DNA of 64,000 nucleotides. Origin: Halobacteriales archaeon QS_4_69_34. Its GTDB lineage: Archaea; Halobacteriota; Halobacteria; Halobacteriales; Halococcaceae. A program made the position numbers and the translations under genes. Under the pieces are notes generated by a model. That model saw nothing but the letters and a program-made list of their open reading frames with translations, was not told the origin of the DNA and searched no databases. The stretch spans positions 1 to 64,000 of the forward strand of contig PXRN01000006.1 of the NCBI GenBank assembly GCA_003021045.1, in the 5' to 3' direction. The number at the start of each line of letters is the position of its first letter. The first letter of the stretch is position 1. Shown piece after piece: positions 1-7,455 of the stretch.

Positions 1-362
1 CGGAAACATTGCATCCGGGTGACGCCACGGCGTCACCCTTGCCCGCTACGCTTTCACAGCCCCAGCTCTCCGACCAACAATCTCCTTCAGAAGAGCGTTG
101 GGACGTAGAAGACGCCCGCTCTCGTCCGGAGAGCCCGCCGCCGCGTTCGTTACCCGCTATCACCGAGCGGGTCCAGGAACTTGAATGCAGCTAAATCCGG
201 CTGGACTCGCGTTTCCGGTAGGTAGGATTTATCAGACTCCCGCCCCGGAATGGGGAGTGCGCGGCCGGAGAGCGAGCGGCCACGAGCCGATGAGCGGCGC
301 CGTGTGTCGCTCGGTGCTCCGTCAGCCACGATGCAGTCCGAAATCAAGAGAGTAACGACACT
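1..362. other. intergenic region at the window's left edge
   Basis: I see no gene I can support here. The only open frames are short, arginine/serine/proline-rich and lack haloarchaeal third-position GC structure. The stretch holds a perfect palindrome at 17-38 and one AT-rich TATA-like patch at 226-233, about 130 bases before the dockerin gene at 363. Confidence 0.6.
17..38. repeat. perfect 10-bp stem, 2-nt loop palindrome
   Basis: The left arm GGGTGACGCC and right arm GGCGTCACCC are exact reverse complements separated by AC. The same architecture (10-bp arms, 2-nt loop) recurs at 6447-6468 and 28730-28751 with different arm sequences. No T-tract follows, so a terminator role is not evident. 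Confidence 0.8.
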
Positions 363-1052
363 ATGAGCAGACGACTCCACACCCGATCGACGAACCGTAC
401 GACGATCATCGCAGCAGCCCTCGTGCTGGTGCTCGCGGCCGCTACCGGCGTAGCCGCGCTCGGAGCGGCGAGCGCACAGCAGGCACCGGGCGGCGAGATC
501 AACGTCACGCCGGAGAACCTCAGCTTCGGTGCGGTCACCACCGTCAACAACAGCACGGCCAACGTCACCGTCACGAACGAGGGCCTGGGACGGCTCCAGG
601 TCAACGCGACGAACGTCACCGGCGAGGACGAGAGCGCGTTCGACGCCACTCCCGACAATTTCACCCTTCTTCCGGAGGGGAGCCAGAACGTCACGGTCAC
701 GTTCGCGCCCGACACCACGGGCGAGAAGAACGCCACGCTCCGGATCAACAGCTCCGACAGCGACAATTCGACGGTGAACGTCTCGCTCAGCGGGACGGCC
801 GAGGCGGCCCGCTGTGGAGAGCTCCCGCCGCTCGAGGAGTCCTACGACGGCCCGCCGACCGACCCGAACGGCGACGGGCTCTGTGAGGACGTCAACGGCG
901 ACGGGGCCGCCACCGTCACCGACGTGGTGGCGCTGTTCGTCAACCGCGAGGACCCGACGGTACAGAACAACCAGCCCCGGTTCGATTTCAACGGCGACGA
1001 GGTCGTGAACGTCAACGACGTCCAGAAGCTGTTCGCCGAACTGACGAACTGA
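363..1052 (+). CDS. secreted Ig-like (choice-of-anchor) protein with C-terminal dockerin-like domain
   Basis: The 229-residue product has a basic start and a hydrophobic signal segment (about 14-38, ending near ASAQ). An ASH/choice-of-anchor-D-type beta domain (about 47-145) follows, with the NLSFG opening and a TFAPDTTG strand typical of that fold and many N-X-T/S sequons. The C-terminus (about 165-226) is dockerin type I-like: two calcium-loop segments, DVNGDGAATVTDV at 176-188 and DFNGDEVVNVNDV at 208-220, each followed by a helix-like stretch. Dockerin modules bind cohesins in bacteria, but haloarchaeal versions lack known cellulosomes. It therefore probably works in extracellular protein-protein attachment. 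It stands alone; the next gene is nearly 600 bases away on the other strand. Domain calls are by motif reading. Confidence 0.85.
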   Translation: MSRRLHTRSTNRTTIIAAALVLVLAAATGVAALGAASAQQAPGGEINVTPENLSFGAVTTVNNSTANVTVTNEGLGRLQVNATNVTGEDESAFDATPDNFTLLPEGSQNVTVTFAPDTTGEKNATLRINSSDSDNSTVNVSLSGTAEAARCGELPPLEESYDGPPTDPNGDGLCEDVNGDGAATVTDVVALFVNREDPTVQNNQPRFDFNGDEVVNVNDVQKLFAELTN

Positions 1053-1645
1053 TCGACCAGGCCGAGTGATCCGGCAGTACACCCCGAAGGTTGTACCGTC
1101 GGAACACCCACGATTCGATCGTGAGTAGCACTATCGTAGGGACGATCTCGACGGTCCGCCGCTCCCGAGGGTCGCGCCAGCAGAGATTCCGGCAGTGGCC
1201 CCGGTAGACGACGTTCGGTCGGGCGAGACGACTCTCAGGGAGAACGGACCGGCCAGGAGACCTCGCTGCGCATCGCCTACGCGCACCACGAGCGGATCGC
1301 CGAGCTGGCCGGCGGCGTCCGGTGCTGTCTCGAAGCCACAGCCCCGGGTTCGACGGCCGGGAAACCGACCACGCCGGGGGACCAGGCTTGTATCCCGTCG
1401 TCTTCGGGATGGACTCGGGGAGTACGCCGACCCGATGGGTGCGAACCGGTGGCCGGTCGAGACGTGTCGGAACGTTCTCGGCGGCATCGGCCGGTTCTAC
1501 GCGGCCGCGGCGACAGTCGCTTCGGGGATGGACGGGGCCTGATCGCCAGCGTCGTCCGCGGCCGCCGATCCCGGGGCGTAGTCGACCCGCTCGGGAACTC
1601 GGTCTCCCGTCGATCCAGTCGATCCGTCGGTTCAGCTCCGCAGTT
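1053..1645. other. intergenic region with possible gene relic
   Basis: No intact gene is visible between the dockerin gene and the exporter permease. Within it, 1195-1542 on the plus strand shows coding-like third-position GC that switches frame: one frame reads well around 1255-1330 (LRIAYAHHERIAELAGG), another around 1415-1539 (EYADPMGANRWPVE) up to a stop at 1540-1542. That pattern fits a frameshifted gene remnant. I do not recognise the family, and chance in GC-rich DNA is also possible. Confidence 0.35.
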
Positions 1646-2428
1646 TCAGTCCGTCCGCGGGAGCGCGTACGCACCCGCGGCGAAGAAGGCGACCGCGAGG
1701 ACCGTGAGGACGGCGAGCGCGCCCGGCCAGCCGAGGGCGGGGAGCACGCCGACGGGACCGGCCCGGCCGTATGTCACGATCCGCGCGCCGCGCGCAAAGT
1801 AGGTCAACGGCGAGAGCCCCACGACCGGTCGGAACCACGCGGGCAGCAGGCCCGGCGTGACGAACGTCTCGGAGAGGAAGAGAAGCGGGAGGGCGATCGC
1901 GTTGCTCGCGGCGACGACGCCGTCCGCCGAGTCCGCGAGCCGTCCGAGCAGTGCGCCGAGCCCACAGAACAGCGCCACGGCGAGGGCGACGAACGGGGCG
2001 AGGAGGGCGAGCGCCGGCGAGATCCCGATCACCGCGCCCGTGACGAGGGCGACGAGCCCCAGAATCAGGAGGGTCGCCAGCCCGATGACGGCGACGTTGA
2101 CGAGTGTGTGGGCGAGGAGCCACTCCATCCGGGTCAGCGGCGTCGTTGCCAGCTTCTCGAACCGGTTGCCGTCGCGGTGGCGCGCGACCTCGCTGCCCAC
2201 CCGCGAGAGCGGCGTGAACAGGACGACGACCGCGAGATAGCCGGCCACGTAGTAGCCCGGCGGCTCGGCGAACAGGCCGCCGCCCGTGGGCCGGGTGCCG
2301 ACGAGCGCGCCGAAGATCAAAACGAGGAGGACGGGGAAGAAGAACGTGAAGAAGACGGCGGTCCGCCGGCGGAGAAACGAGCGCCACGCCGCGGCGGCCT
2401 CCGCGCGGGTGCGCCCCAGCACCGTCAC
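1646..2428 (-). CDS. ABC-2 type exporter permease
   Basis: This 260-residue membrane protein has about six hydrophobic segments. The first (about 25-43) follows a basic cytoplasmic start, and the ABC-2 membrane-domain hallmark is present: an RFEKLATTPLTRMEW loop after the second segment and an LSPLTYFARGAR stretch near the C-terminus. It starts at GTG 2426-2428, overlapping the stop of the upstream ATPase gene by four bases (GTGA), so the two are translationally coupled. Together they form an ATP-driven exporter of unknown substrate; such pairs in haloarchaea are often annotated as multidrug or antibiotic exporters without direct evidence. Confidence 0.88.
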   Translation of the reverse strand: MTVLGRTRAEAAAAWRSFLRRRTAVFFTFFFPVLLVLIFGALVGTRPTGGGLFAEPPGYYVAGYLAVVVLFTPLSRVGSEVARHRDGNRFEKLATTPLTRMEWLLAHTLVNVAVIGLATLLILGLVALVTGAVIGISPALALLAPFVALAVALFCGLGALLGRLADSADGVVAASNAIALPLLFLSETFVTPGLLPAWFRPVVGLSPLTYFARGARIVTYGRAGPVGVLPALGWPGALAVLTVLAVAFFAAGAYALPRTD

Positions 2429-3555
2429 GGCTGCCCCTCCACGGGCGTCCCGTCGGCGACGGCCGTCCCGCGCTCGTCGCGCGTTTCAGCCCCATCCGCT
2501 CCGCTGGTTCCCGCCCCGACCGACTCGCCGCCCGCGATGACGGCCGTGCCGGTCACGTTCAGGTACGCGTCTTCGAGGTCGGGCTCGCTCCACGCGAGCC
2601 TGCCGTACTCGACGTCCGCCCGGTCGAGCGCTTCGACGACATCGCCGATGGCCGCCGGCGCGACGCCGCGAACGAGCAGGGTCTCCCCGCCGACGCTCCT
2701 TCGGGCCTCGGCGTCGCCGGTCGTCGCGTCGAAGCCCGCCGCCGAGAGCGCCCGCACGCCCCGCGCGGCGGTTTCGCGGGCGTCGCTCGCCCCGCCCGCC
2801 TCGCTCGACTCGCTCGTCTCGTCCGCTCCGTTCGCCTCGCCCGCTTCGCTCGCGTCCGTGCCGCCGGCGGCGACCGCGATTTCGAGCCGCGACGCGCCGC
2901 CGTGCTCGGTAACGAGGCGCCCGGGGGTGTCGACGGCGGCGAGCCGACCCGCGGCGAGCAGCCCCACCCGGTCGGCGAGGCGTTCGGCCTCGGCCATGTC
3001 GTGTGTGGTGAGGAGGATCGTCGTCCCGCCCGCGGCGAACTCATCGAGGAGGGTCCAGAGTGTGCGCCGCCCGGCGGGATCGATCCCGGTCGTCGGCTCG
3101 TCGAGCACGAGGATCGCGGGGTCGTTGACGAGCGCCGTCCCGATACAGACCCGACGGCGCTGGCCGCCCGAGAGGTTCTCGTACCACGTCCCGGCGCTGT
3201 CGGCGAGCCCGAGGTCCGAAAGGAGGCTGTCGGTGTCGCGGGCCGCCTCGTAGAGGCCACCGTAGTAGTCGATCAGTTCGCGGGCGGTGAGGCGGGCCGG
3301 CGGGGAGAACGCCTGGGGAAGGAGCCCGATCCGCGAGCGCTCGACGTCCGTCGGAGCGTCGCCGAACAGCTCGACGCGGCCCTCGCAGTCGGTCGTGCCG
3401 GTGAGCGCGCGCACGAGGGTGGTCTTGCCCGCGCCGTTCGGCCCGACGAGGGCGAACACCTCGCCGCGCTCGACGGTCAGCGAGACGCCGTCGAGCGCTA
3501 CCCGATCGCCGTACTGGCGGCGGACGTCCTCGGCGAGAAGCGCCGCATCGTCCAT
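2425..3555 (-). CDS. ABC transporter ATP-binding protein (ABC-2 exporter)
   Basis: The 376-residue nucleotide-binding subunit shows Walker A GPNGAGKT at 38-45, signature LSGGQ at 128-132, Walker B ILVLDE at 148-153 and a switch histidine in LLTTHD. The open frame extends well upstream, but ATG 3555 (MDDAALL) is chosen because the ABC fold begins right there. After the ATPase core there is an acidic Ala/Ser/Glu/Gly-rich insertion (roughly DNA 2770-2870) and then a C-terminal domain usual in DrrA/CcmA-type ATPases. It overlaps the permease gene by four bases. The substrate is unknown. Confidence 0.9.
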   Translation of the reverse strand: MDDAALLAEDVRRQYGDRVALDGVSLTVERGEVFALVGPNGAGKTTLVRALTGTTDCEGRVELFGDAPTDVERSRIGLLPQAFSPPARLTARELIDYYGGLYEAARDTDSLLSDLGLADSAGTWYENLSGGQRRRVCIGTALVNDPAILVLDEPTTGIDPAGRRTLWTLLDEFAAGGTTILLTTHDMAEAERLADRVGLLAAGRLAAVDTPGRLVTEHGGASRLEIAVAAGGTDASEAGEANGADETSESSEAGGASDARETAARGVRALSAAGFDATTGDAEARRSVGGETLLVRGVAPAAIGDVVEALDRADVEYGRLAWSEPDLEDAYLNVTGTAVIAGGESVGAGTSGADGAETRDERGTAVADGTPVEGQP

Positions 3556-3853
3556 GCCCGATCCCGGCCGCGATCCGGCGTAAGGCTTCGGGTTCCCGAC
3601 CCAACCGATCCCGTGGTGGCCGACGGCGTGGGATCGATTCCGTCGACACTGAGGACGTCCGTCGACCCCGACGGCAGCGGTATGCTGCCGGCCACAGCCG
3701 AATACAGGTACCCGCCGGGCGATGCGGCGGGATCGTAGGAGACATTCGGCAGTGTCGCTCGGGAGAACCGAACCGGATGCACGCCGACCTGCCGTGTATC
3801 TTTTATGCGACGGGCTCGACGGGTCACAGGAAATCCCCGAGAGCCGAACACCC

Positions 3854-4429
3854 ATGAGACGAGCACTCCTCGCGCTCGTGATCACAGTGTCACTCGTCGG
3901 CGGCCTCGTCGTGGCCCCGGGCGTGGCGCTGCCCGACCGAGCCAACGAGAACACGGACGACAGTACAGACGAGAACGCCGACGACGCGGACGGACACGAC
4001 GGCGACAGGGGGAACGCCTCGGAGAACCCGCCCGGAGACCGGGGCAGCGAAGGGGACGACGGGAACGAAGTCGACGACAGTCGGGCAAGCGGCGAGGACG
4101 ACAACTCCTCGCTCGTGCTCGAGGCGAACGGGAGCACCCCCCTCGGCGGTGGGTCCCTCAGCGTCGACTGTGCCGGCACCCCGCTCGACAACGCGTGCGA
4201 CAAGAACGGGAGTCTCGACGCCGGTCCCGCCGCGATCGACTACCGGGGCAACAACTCCGCGGACTTCCTCGGCCTGACCGGCGGCGGTGGCGACACAGTC
4301 ACCATCACGGTCGCCAACCGATCGGGCACGTTCAGCTTCGACTGTGAGCTGACCACGGGGACGGTGACGAACGGGACCGCCTGCACTGCGAGCGGCTCCT
4401 CGCCGGTCGGCGGCGGCTCCGCGCCCTGA
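3854..4429 (+). CDS. secreted acidic protein of unknown function
   Basis: The 191-residue product starts at ATG 3854 with a clear signal peptide (RRALLALVITVSLVGGLVV, cleavage likely near 26). A very acidic Asp/Glu/Asn/Gly linker (about 27-88) follows, then a small Gly/Thr-rich domain with two cysteine pairs (VDCAG with NACDK; FDCEL with TACTA) that could form disulfides outside the cell. Several N-glycosylation sequons are present. A TATA-like TTTTATG lies near 3798-3804, which would give a leader of about 25 bases. I do not recognise the family. There is no membrane anchor, so it is probably exported or wall-associated. Confidence 0.75.
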   Translation: MRRALLALVITVSLVGGLVVAPGVALPDRANENTDDSTDENADDADGHDGDRGNASENPPGDRGSEGDDGNEVDDSRASGEDDNSSLVLEANGSTPLGGGSLSVDCAGTPLDNACDKNGSLDAGPAAIDYRGNNSADFLGLTGGGGDTVTITVANRSGTFSFDCELTTGTVTNGTACTASGSSPVGGGSAP

Positions 4430-4520
4430 CGGGCGCTTCTCGGCTCCCGCCGACCGGGCTCCTGTGGAGGGCGTCTCCGTCGAGGGTGGTGCTTTTCCTC
4501 CGGGGCGTCGACGACCCGGT

Positions 4521-5531
4521 ATGGAGTACCGCAAACTCGGCTCGACGGGCACCAGCGTCTCCGCGCTCTGTTTCGGGACGTGGCGCTTCGGGAAGCGAAC
4601 GGGCGACGTGCTCGAGACCGATCGGGAGGAGGCTCACGCGCTGCTCGACGCGGCCGCCGAGCGCGGGATCAACTTCCTCGACACGGCGAACGTCTACGGC
4701 GATCCCGACGGCACCAGCGAGACGTGGATCGGCGAGTGGCTAGAGGACCGGGACCGCGAGGACTACGTCCTCGCCTCGAAAGTGTACTTCCCCTTCGACG
4801 GACAGGGCGAGGCCGGGCCGAACGACAGCGGGCTGGGTCGCAAGCACATCCGGGCCCAGATCGAGGGCACGCTCGATCGGCTGGGAACGGACTACCTCGA
4901 CCTGTACTACATCCATCGCTTCGACGAGGCGACGCCCATCGCCGAGACGCTCTCGACGCTCGACGTCCTCGTCCGGAAAGGCAAGGTCAACCACCTCGGC
5001 GCGAGCACGATGGCCGCGTGGCAGCTGACGAAGGCGCTCTGGGAGTCCGATGTCCACGACTGGGAGCGCTTCGAGGTCACCCAACCCATGTTCCACGCCG
5101 CCGGCGAGGGCGTCGCCGACTACCTCGATCTGTGTGCCGATCAGGGCCTCGCGGTGTGTCCCTACTCGCCGCTCGCCGGAGGGTTCCTGACGGGCAAGTA
5201 CGAGCGTGCCGACCCTGACGACCCCACGCAGGTCGAGGCTCCCGACGGCTCCCGGGGCAGCTTCGACGACGTGTTCGGCGACTACTACGCCTCCGAGCGG
5301 GGCTGGCGCGTCCTCGACGCCGTTCGGGAAACCGCCGACGAGGAGGATGCCACGCCAGCGCAGGTCGCGCTCCGGTGGCTGATGGACCGGGAGGAGTGTA
5401 CGTGTGTGCCGATCGTCGGCGCACGCACCGTCGAACAGCTCGACGAGAACGCCGGGGCCGCCGACGTGAGCCTCGACGACGGCCAGCACGGCCGGATCAC
5501 CGACGCGCGCGCCGAAGACGGCGAGCGCTGA
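4521..5531 (+). CDS. aldo/keto reductase
   Basis: This 336-residue protein of the NAD(P)-dependent AKR superfamily begins at ATG 4521 with the typical MEYRKLGSTGTSVSALCFGT opening. The catalytic tetrad is readable: D54 and Y59 (FLDTANVYG), K87 (LASKVYF) and H132 (YYIHRFD). The C-terminal cofactor region contains CPYSPLAGGFLTGKY and a PIVGARTVEQLDEN stretch. It reduces or oxidises carbonyl/alcohol substrates in the cytoplasm; the exact substrate cannot be read, though the sequence is of the voltage-gated-channel-beta/YajO-like branch. It is transcribed alone. Confidence 0.92.
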   Translation: MEYRKLGSTGTSVSALCFGTWRFGKRTGDVLETDREEAHALLDAAAERGINFLDTANVYGDPDGTSETWIGEWLEDRDREDYVLASKVYFPFDGQGEAGPNDSGLGRKHIRAQIEGTLDRLGTDYLDLYYIHRFDEATPIAETLSTLDVLVRKGKVNHLGASTMAAWQLTKALWESDVHDWERFEVTQPMFHAAGEGVADYLDLCADQGLAVCPYSPLAGGFLTGKYERADPDDPTQVEAPDGSRGSFDDVFGDYYASERGWRVLDAVRETADEEDATPAQVALRWLMDREECTCVPIVGARTVEQLDENAGAADVSLDDGQHGRITDARAEDGER

Positions 5532-5598
5532 GGGCCGGCCGGATCGCCGGTCGACGGCGAGCGACTCCGGTTCGTCGACCGCGCTCCCCCGTTTCCCT

Positions 5599-6012
5599 TC
5601 AGACGACCTCACGGTCGCGCAGGAGGTCACAGCCGACGTGAACCGCGAGGACCGCGGTCGTGAAGACGGCGACACGGGTTCGTCGCGCCGCGAGACAGAG
5701 GAGGGCGAGGGCGACGGTGAGGGCGGCGTGGCTGCGGAGCCGCGCGGTCGCCATCGGCGGGGCGTCCGCAAAGATCCACCCCTGATTGCCGAGGACGGCC
5801 GCGCGAGGCTCGGCGAGGACCGCTCGCAGGGAGTGCCACGAGCCGGTCTTCAGCCGCGCGACGACGAAGTGATCGAGGTCGACGGCGACGCTCAGTATCG
5901 TCCCGAACGCCCAGAGGGCGAGCTTCGGCGGGCGGGCCGCGTGACGGAACAGGACCCGGGTGGCGAACCCCGACGTGAGAGCGCCGACGAGCGCGTGTTC
6001 GGTCGAGCGCAC
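5599..6012 (-). CDS. small integral membrane protein, possible membrane metal-dependent hydrolase relative
   Basis: The 137-residue protein has hydrophobic segments near 5-20, 28-45, 95-110 and 112-130. Charged motifs at membrane borders, an early H6, VDLDHF near 43-48, and SWHSLR, recall the His/Asp pattern of YdjM-type (DUF457) membrane-bound metal-dependent hydrolases, but the protein is shorter than usual. It starts at ATG 6012. It has no operon partner; the flanking upstream region is the repeat-bearing stretch at 6013-6747. The family assignment is an inference from pattern. Confidence 0.7.
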   Translation of the reverse strand: MRSTEHALVGALTSGFATRVLFRHAARPPKLALWAFGTILSVAVDLDHFVVARLKTGSWHSLRAVLAEPRAAVLGNQGWIFADAPPMATARLRSHAALTVALALLCLAARRTRVAVFTTAVLAVHVGCDLLRDREVV

Positions 6013-6187
6013 GCTCGCCGGTAGATGGGACGGGGCCTTCGCTGCTCCGATTCGACCGGGAGAGCGACGGTGTAGAGGGCGCGAATCGCGGGTGTCGGAC
6101 TGGATGCCGTCTCAAGGGACCGTGGGCGTCGGGCTGACACGGATCGAGGGTAGAGCGCCGGGCCGAGCGAACGCGACACGAACCGCA

Positions 6188-6382
6188 CGAGCGCCGATGC
6201 ACACGAGAGACCGCCACCGCACCGCAACCGCCACATACAGCCCACGATCCTCCCCAACCGACTCGCTCCGCTCGGGCCACCGCACCGCGACGGCAGCAGC
6301 CCTCGCGTCACTCGTCACTCGCGCGAGCGTTGCGCGCCGGCGGAGCGGCGCGCGGTCCGCGCGCCGACCGCATCGGCCGCAG
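6188..6382 (-). repeat. dispersed non-coding repeat, copy A
   Basis: Read on the minus strand, this stretch matches 29000-29217 (plus strand) over about 200 bases with small gaps. Shared blocks in the same order include GCGGTCGGCG, GCGCGCCGCTCCG, ACGCGAGG, TCGT(G/A)GGCTGT, GCGGTTGCGG and a 22-base terminal block (6188-6209 here) identical except for one base. Neither copy has a conserved open frame. It lies between a membrane protein gene and the heme-synthase end of the cox region. Confidence 0.72.
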
Positions 6383-6446
6383 CGATGTTGTGGTAGGTGA
6401 TTACTGGCCGACGAAAGGGCGGGCGAGGGGCTGAAGGGGCTGGCGT

Positions 6447-6491
6447 TCACGGGCGCTGGCGCCCGTGAGCTCGGGAGAGCAAGCTCTCCCG
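6447..6491. repeat. two tandem perfect hairpins
   Basis: Hairpin one (6447-6468) has 10-bp arms TCACGGGCGC/GCGCCCGTGA with loop TG. Hairpin two (6472-6491) has 9-bp arms CGGGAGAGC/GCTCTCCCG with loop AA. Three bases separate them. There is no U-tract. Perfect arms with two-base loops suggest DNA cruciform or RNA hairpins under selection or recently inserted palindromes. Confidence 0.85.
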
Positions 6492-6747
6492 GTGCTCGGC
6501 GAACCCCGGCGTTCGAAGTCGCTCCGCGATTTTCGGGCCGATCAGAGATCGTCGGTTTCCGATGACGACGCGAGGACCGCAGGCGACGCCGAGGACCCAG
6601 CGAGCCGCGGGCAGCACGGACCGGAGGTCCCGCGGCCATGGAGCGGGCAGCGCCCGCGAGCAGAAGTCGAGACCGTCGGGGCTTTCCTGATCGTTTCCGT
6701 CATCGAACTCGCCGAGTCGCTCGACTAAACACGGCCGACCGCACCGA

Positions 6748-7455
6748 TCACGCGGCCGCCGCCCGATCACCGCGACCGAACGGCCGCCAGTAGAGCAGTC
6801 CGACCGTGAGCACGAACACGGCGGTCGAGAGGCCGTAGGACTGGCTCATCACGGCCCCGGCGGCGGCCCCGCCGCCGAGCGTGCCGCCGACGAGCGTGGC
6901 GAGCACGGGCCACGTGCAGCTCACACACGAGAGGAGCCCGAGCGCGCCGCCGACGGCCGAGTGCGCCGCGTCGAGGGCCGTGGTGTAGACGAGATACGCG
7001 AGCGCGAGATAGCCCACCAGCTTGAAAGGAAGCAGCGCCAGTCGGATCGTCTCGCCGCCGTAGATCAGCGCCGGGCCGAACCCCGGCGGGAGCGTGGCGA
7101 TCCGCAGGCCCGTCGCGAGCTCGCCCAGTCCCGGCCCCACCAGCCCGCCGGCGTAGGCGAGCACGAGGAAGTAGCCGGCGGCGAGCGCGCCCGTGACCGT
7201 CCGTCGGCGGCGGGAACTCGCGCTCGCCGAACCGCCGGCCCCGGTGGCCCGATGGGTGCGAACGACGGCCCAGATCCCGACGTTGATCCAGACGAACGGG
7301 TAGACGTAGTACCGAATCTCGGCCGGCGTGACGTCCGGCCGGGCGAGGTAGGCGAGCGTGAGCAGCAGTTCGGTATGTATCAGCACGGTCCCCCAGACGA
7401 GGGTCCTGCGGGCGGGTCGAAGGCGGGACAGCCGGGAGCGTTCGAGGGTGCTCAT
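6748..7455 (-). CDS. multi-pass membrane protein of the cox region (DUF7546-like)
   Basis: The 235-residue protein has about six or seven hydrophobic segments. A CVSC pair (C177, C180) sits at the start of the fifth or sixth helix, in the stretch LLSCVSCTWPVLATLVGG. It starts at ATG 7455, overlapping by four bases (ATGA) the stop of the heme synthase gene upstream, so the two are co-expressed. Haloarchaeal homologues in this position are annotated as DUF7546. The CxxC inside a membrane context plus the heme a/cox neighbourhood suggests a role in oxidase assembly or metal/redox handling, which is inference. Confidence 0.82.
   Translation of the reverse strand: MSTLERSRLSRLRPARRTLVWGTVLIHTELLLTLAYLARPDVTPAEIRYYVYPFVWINVGIWAVVRTHRATGAGGSASASSRRRRTVTGALAAGYFLVLAYAGGLVGPGLGELATGLRIATLPPGFGPALIYGGETIRLALLPFKLVGYLALAYLVYTTALDAAHSAVGGALGLLSCVSCTWPVLATLVGGTLGGGAAAGAVMSQSYGLSTAVFVLTVGLLYWRPFGRGDRAAAA

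Larger units (their letters stand above)
6013..6747. other. 735-bp gene-free stretch with repeat and hairpins
   Basis: I find no convincing gene here. It contains one copy of a dispersed repeat in minus orientation (6188-6382), then two adjacent perfect hairpins (6447-6468 and 6472-6491), then further small inverted repeats (for example GCGGGC/GCCCGC near 6645-6660). A plus-strand frame at 6465-6728 is open, but its start falls inside the hairpins and it matches nothing I recognise. Confidence 0.6.

Noticed and set aside
9-194. A 61-codon frame at the left edge
   Set aside because: Pro/Ser/Arg-rich with no promoter or ribosome-binding evidence.
6465-6728. A plus-strand frame of 87 codons after the tandem hairpins
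   Set aside because: Its start lies within the hairpins and the product matches no family I know. It may belong to a repeated element, but I cannot support a gene.
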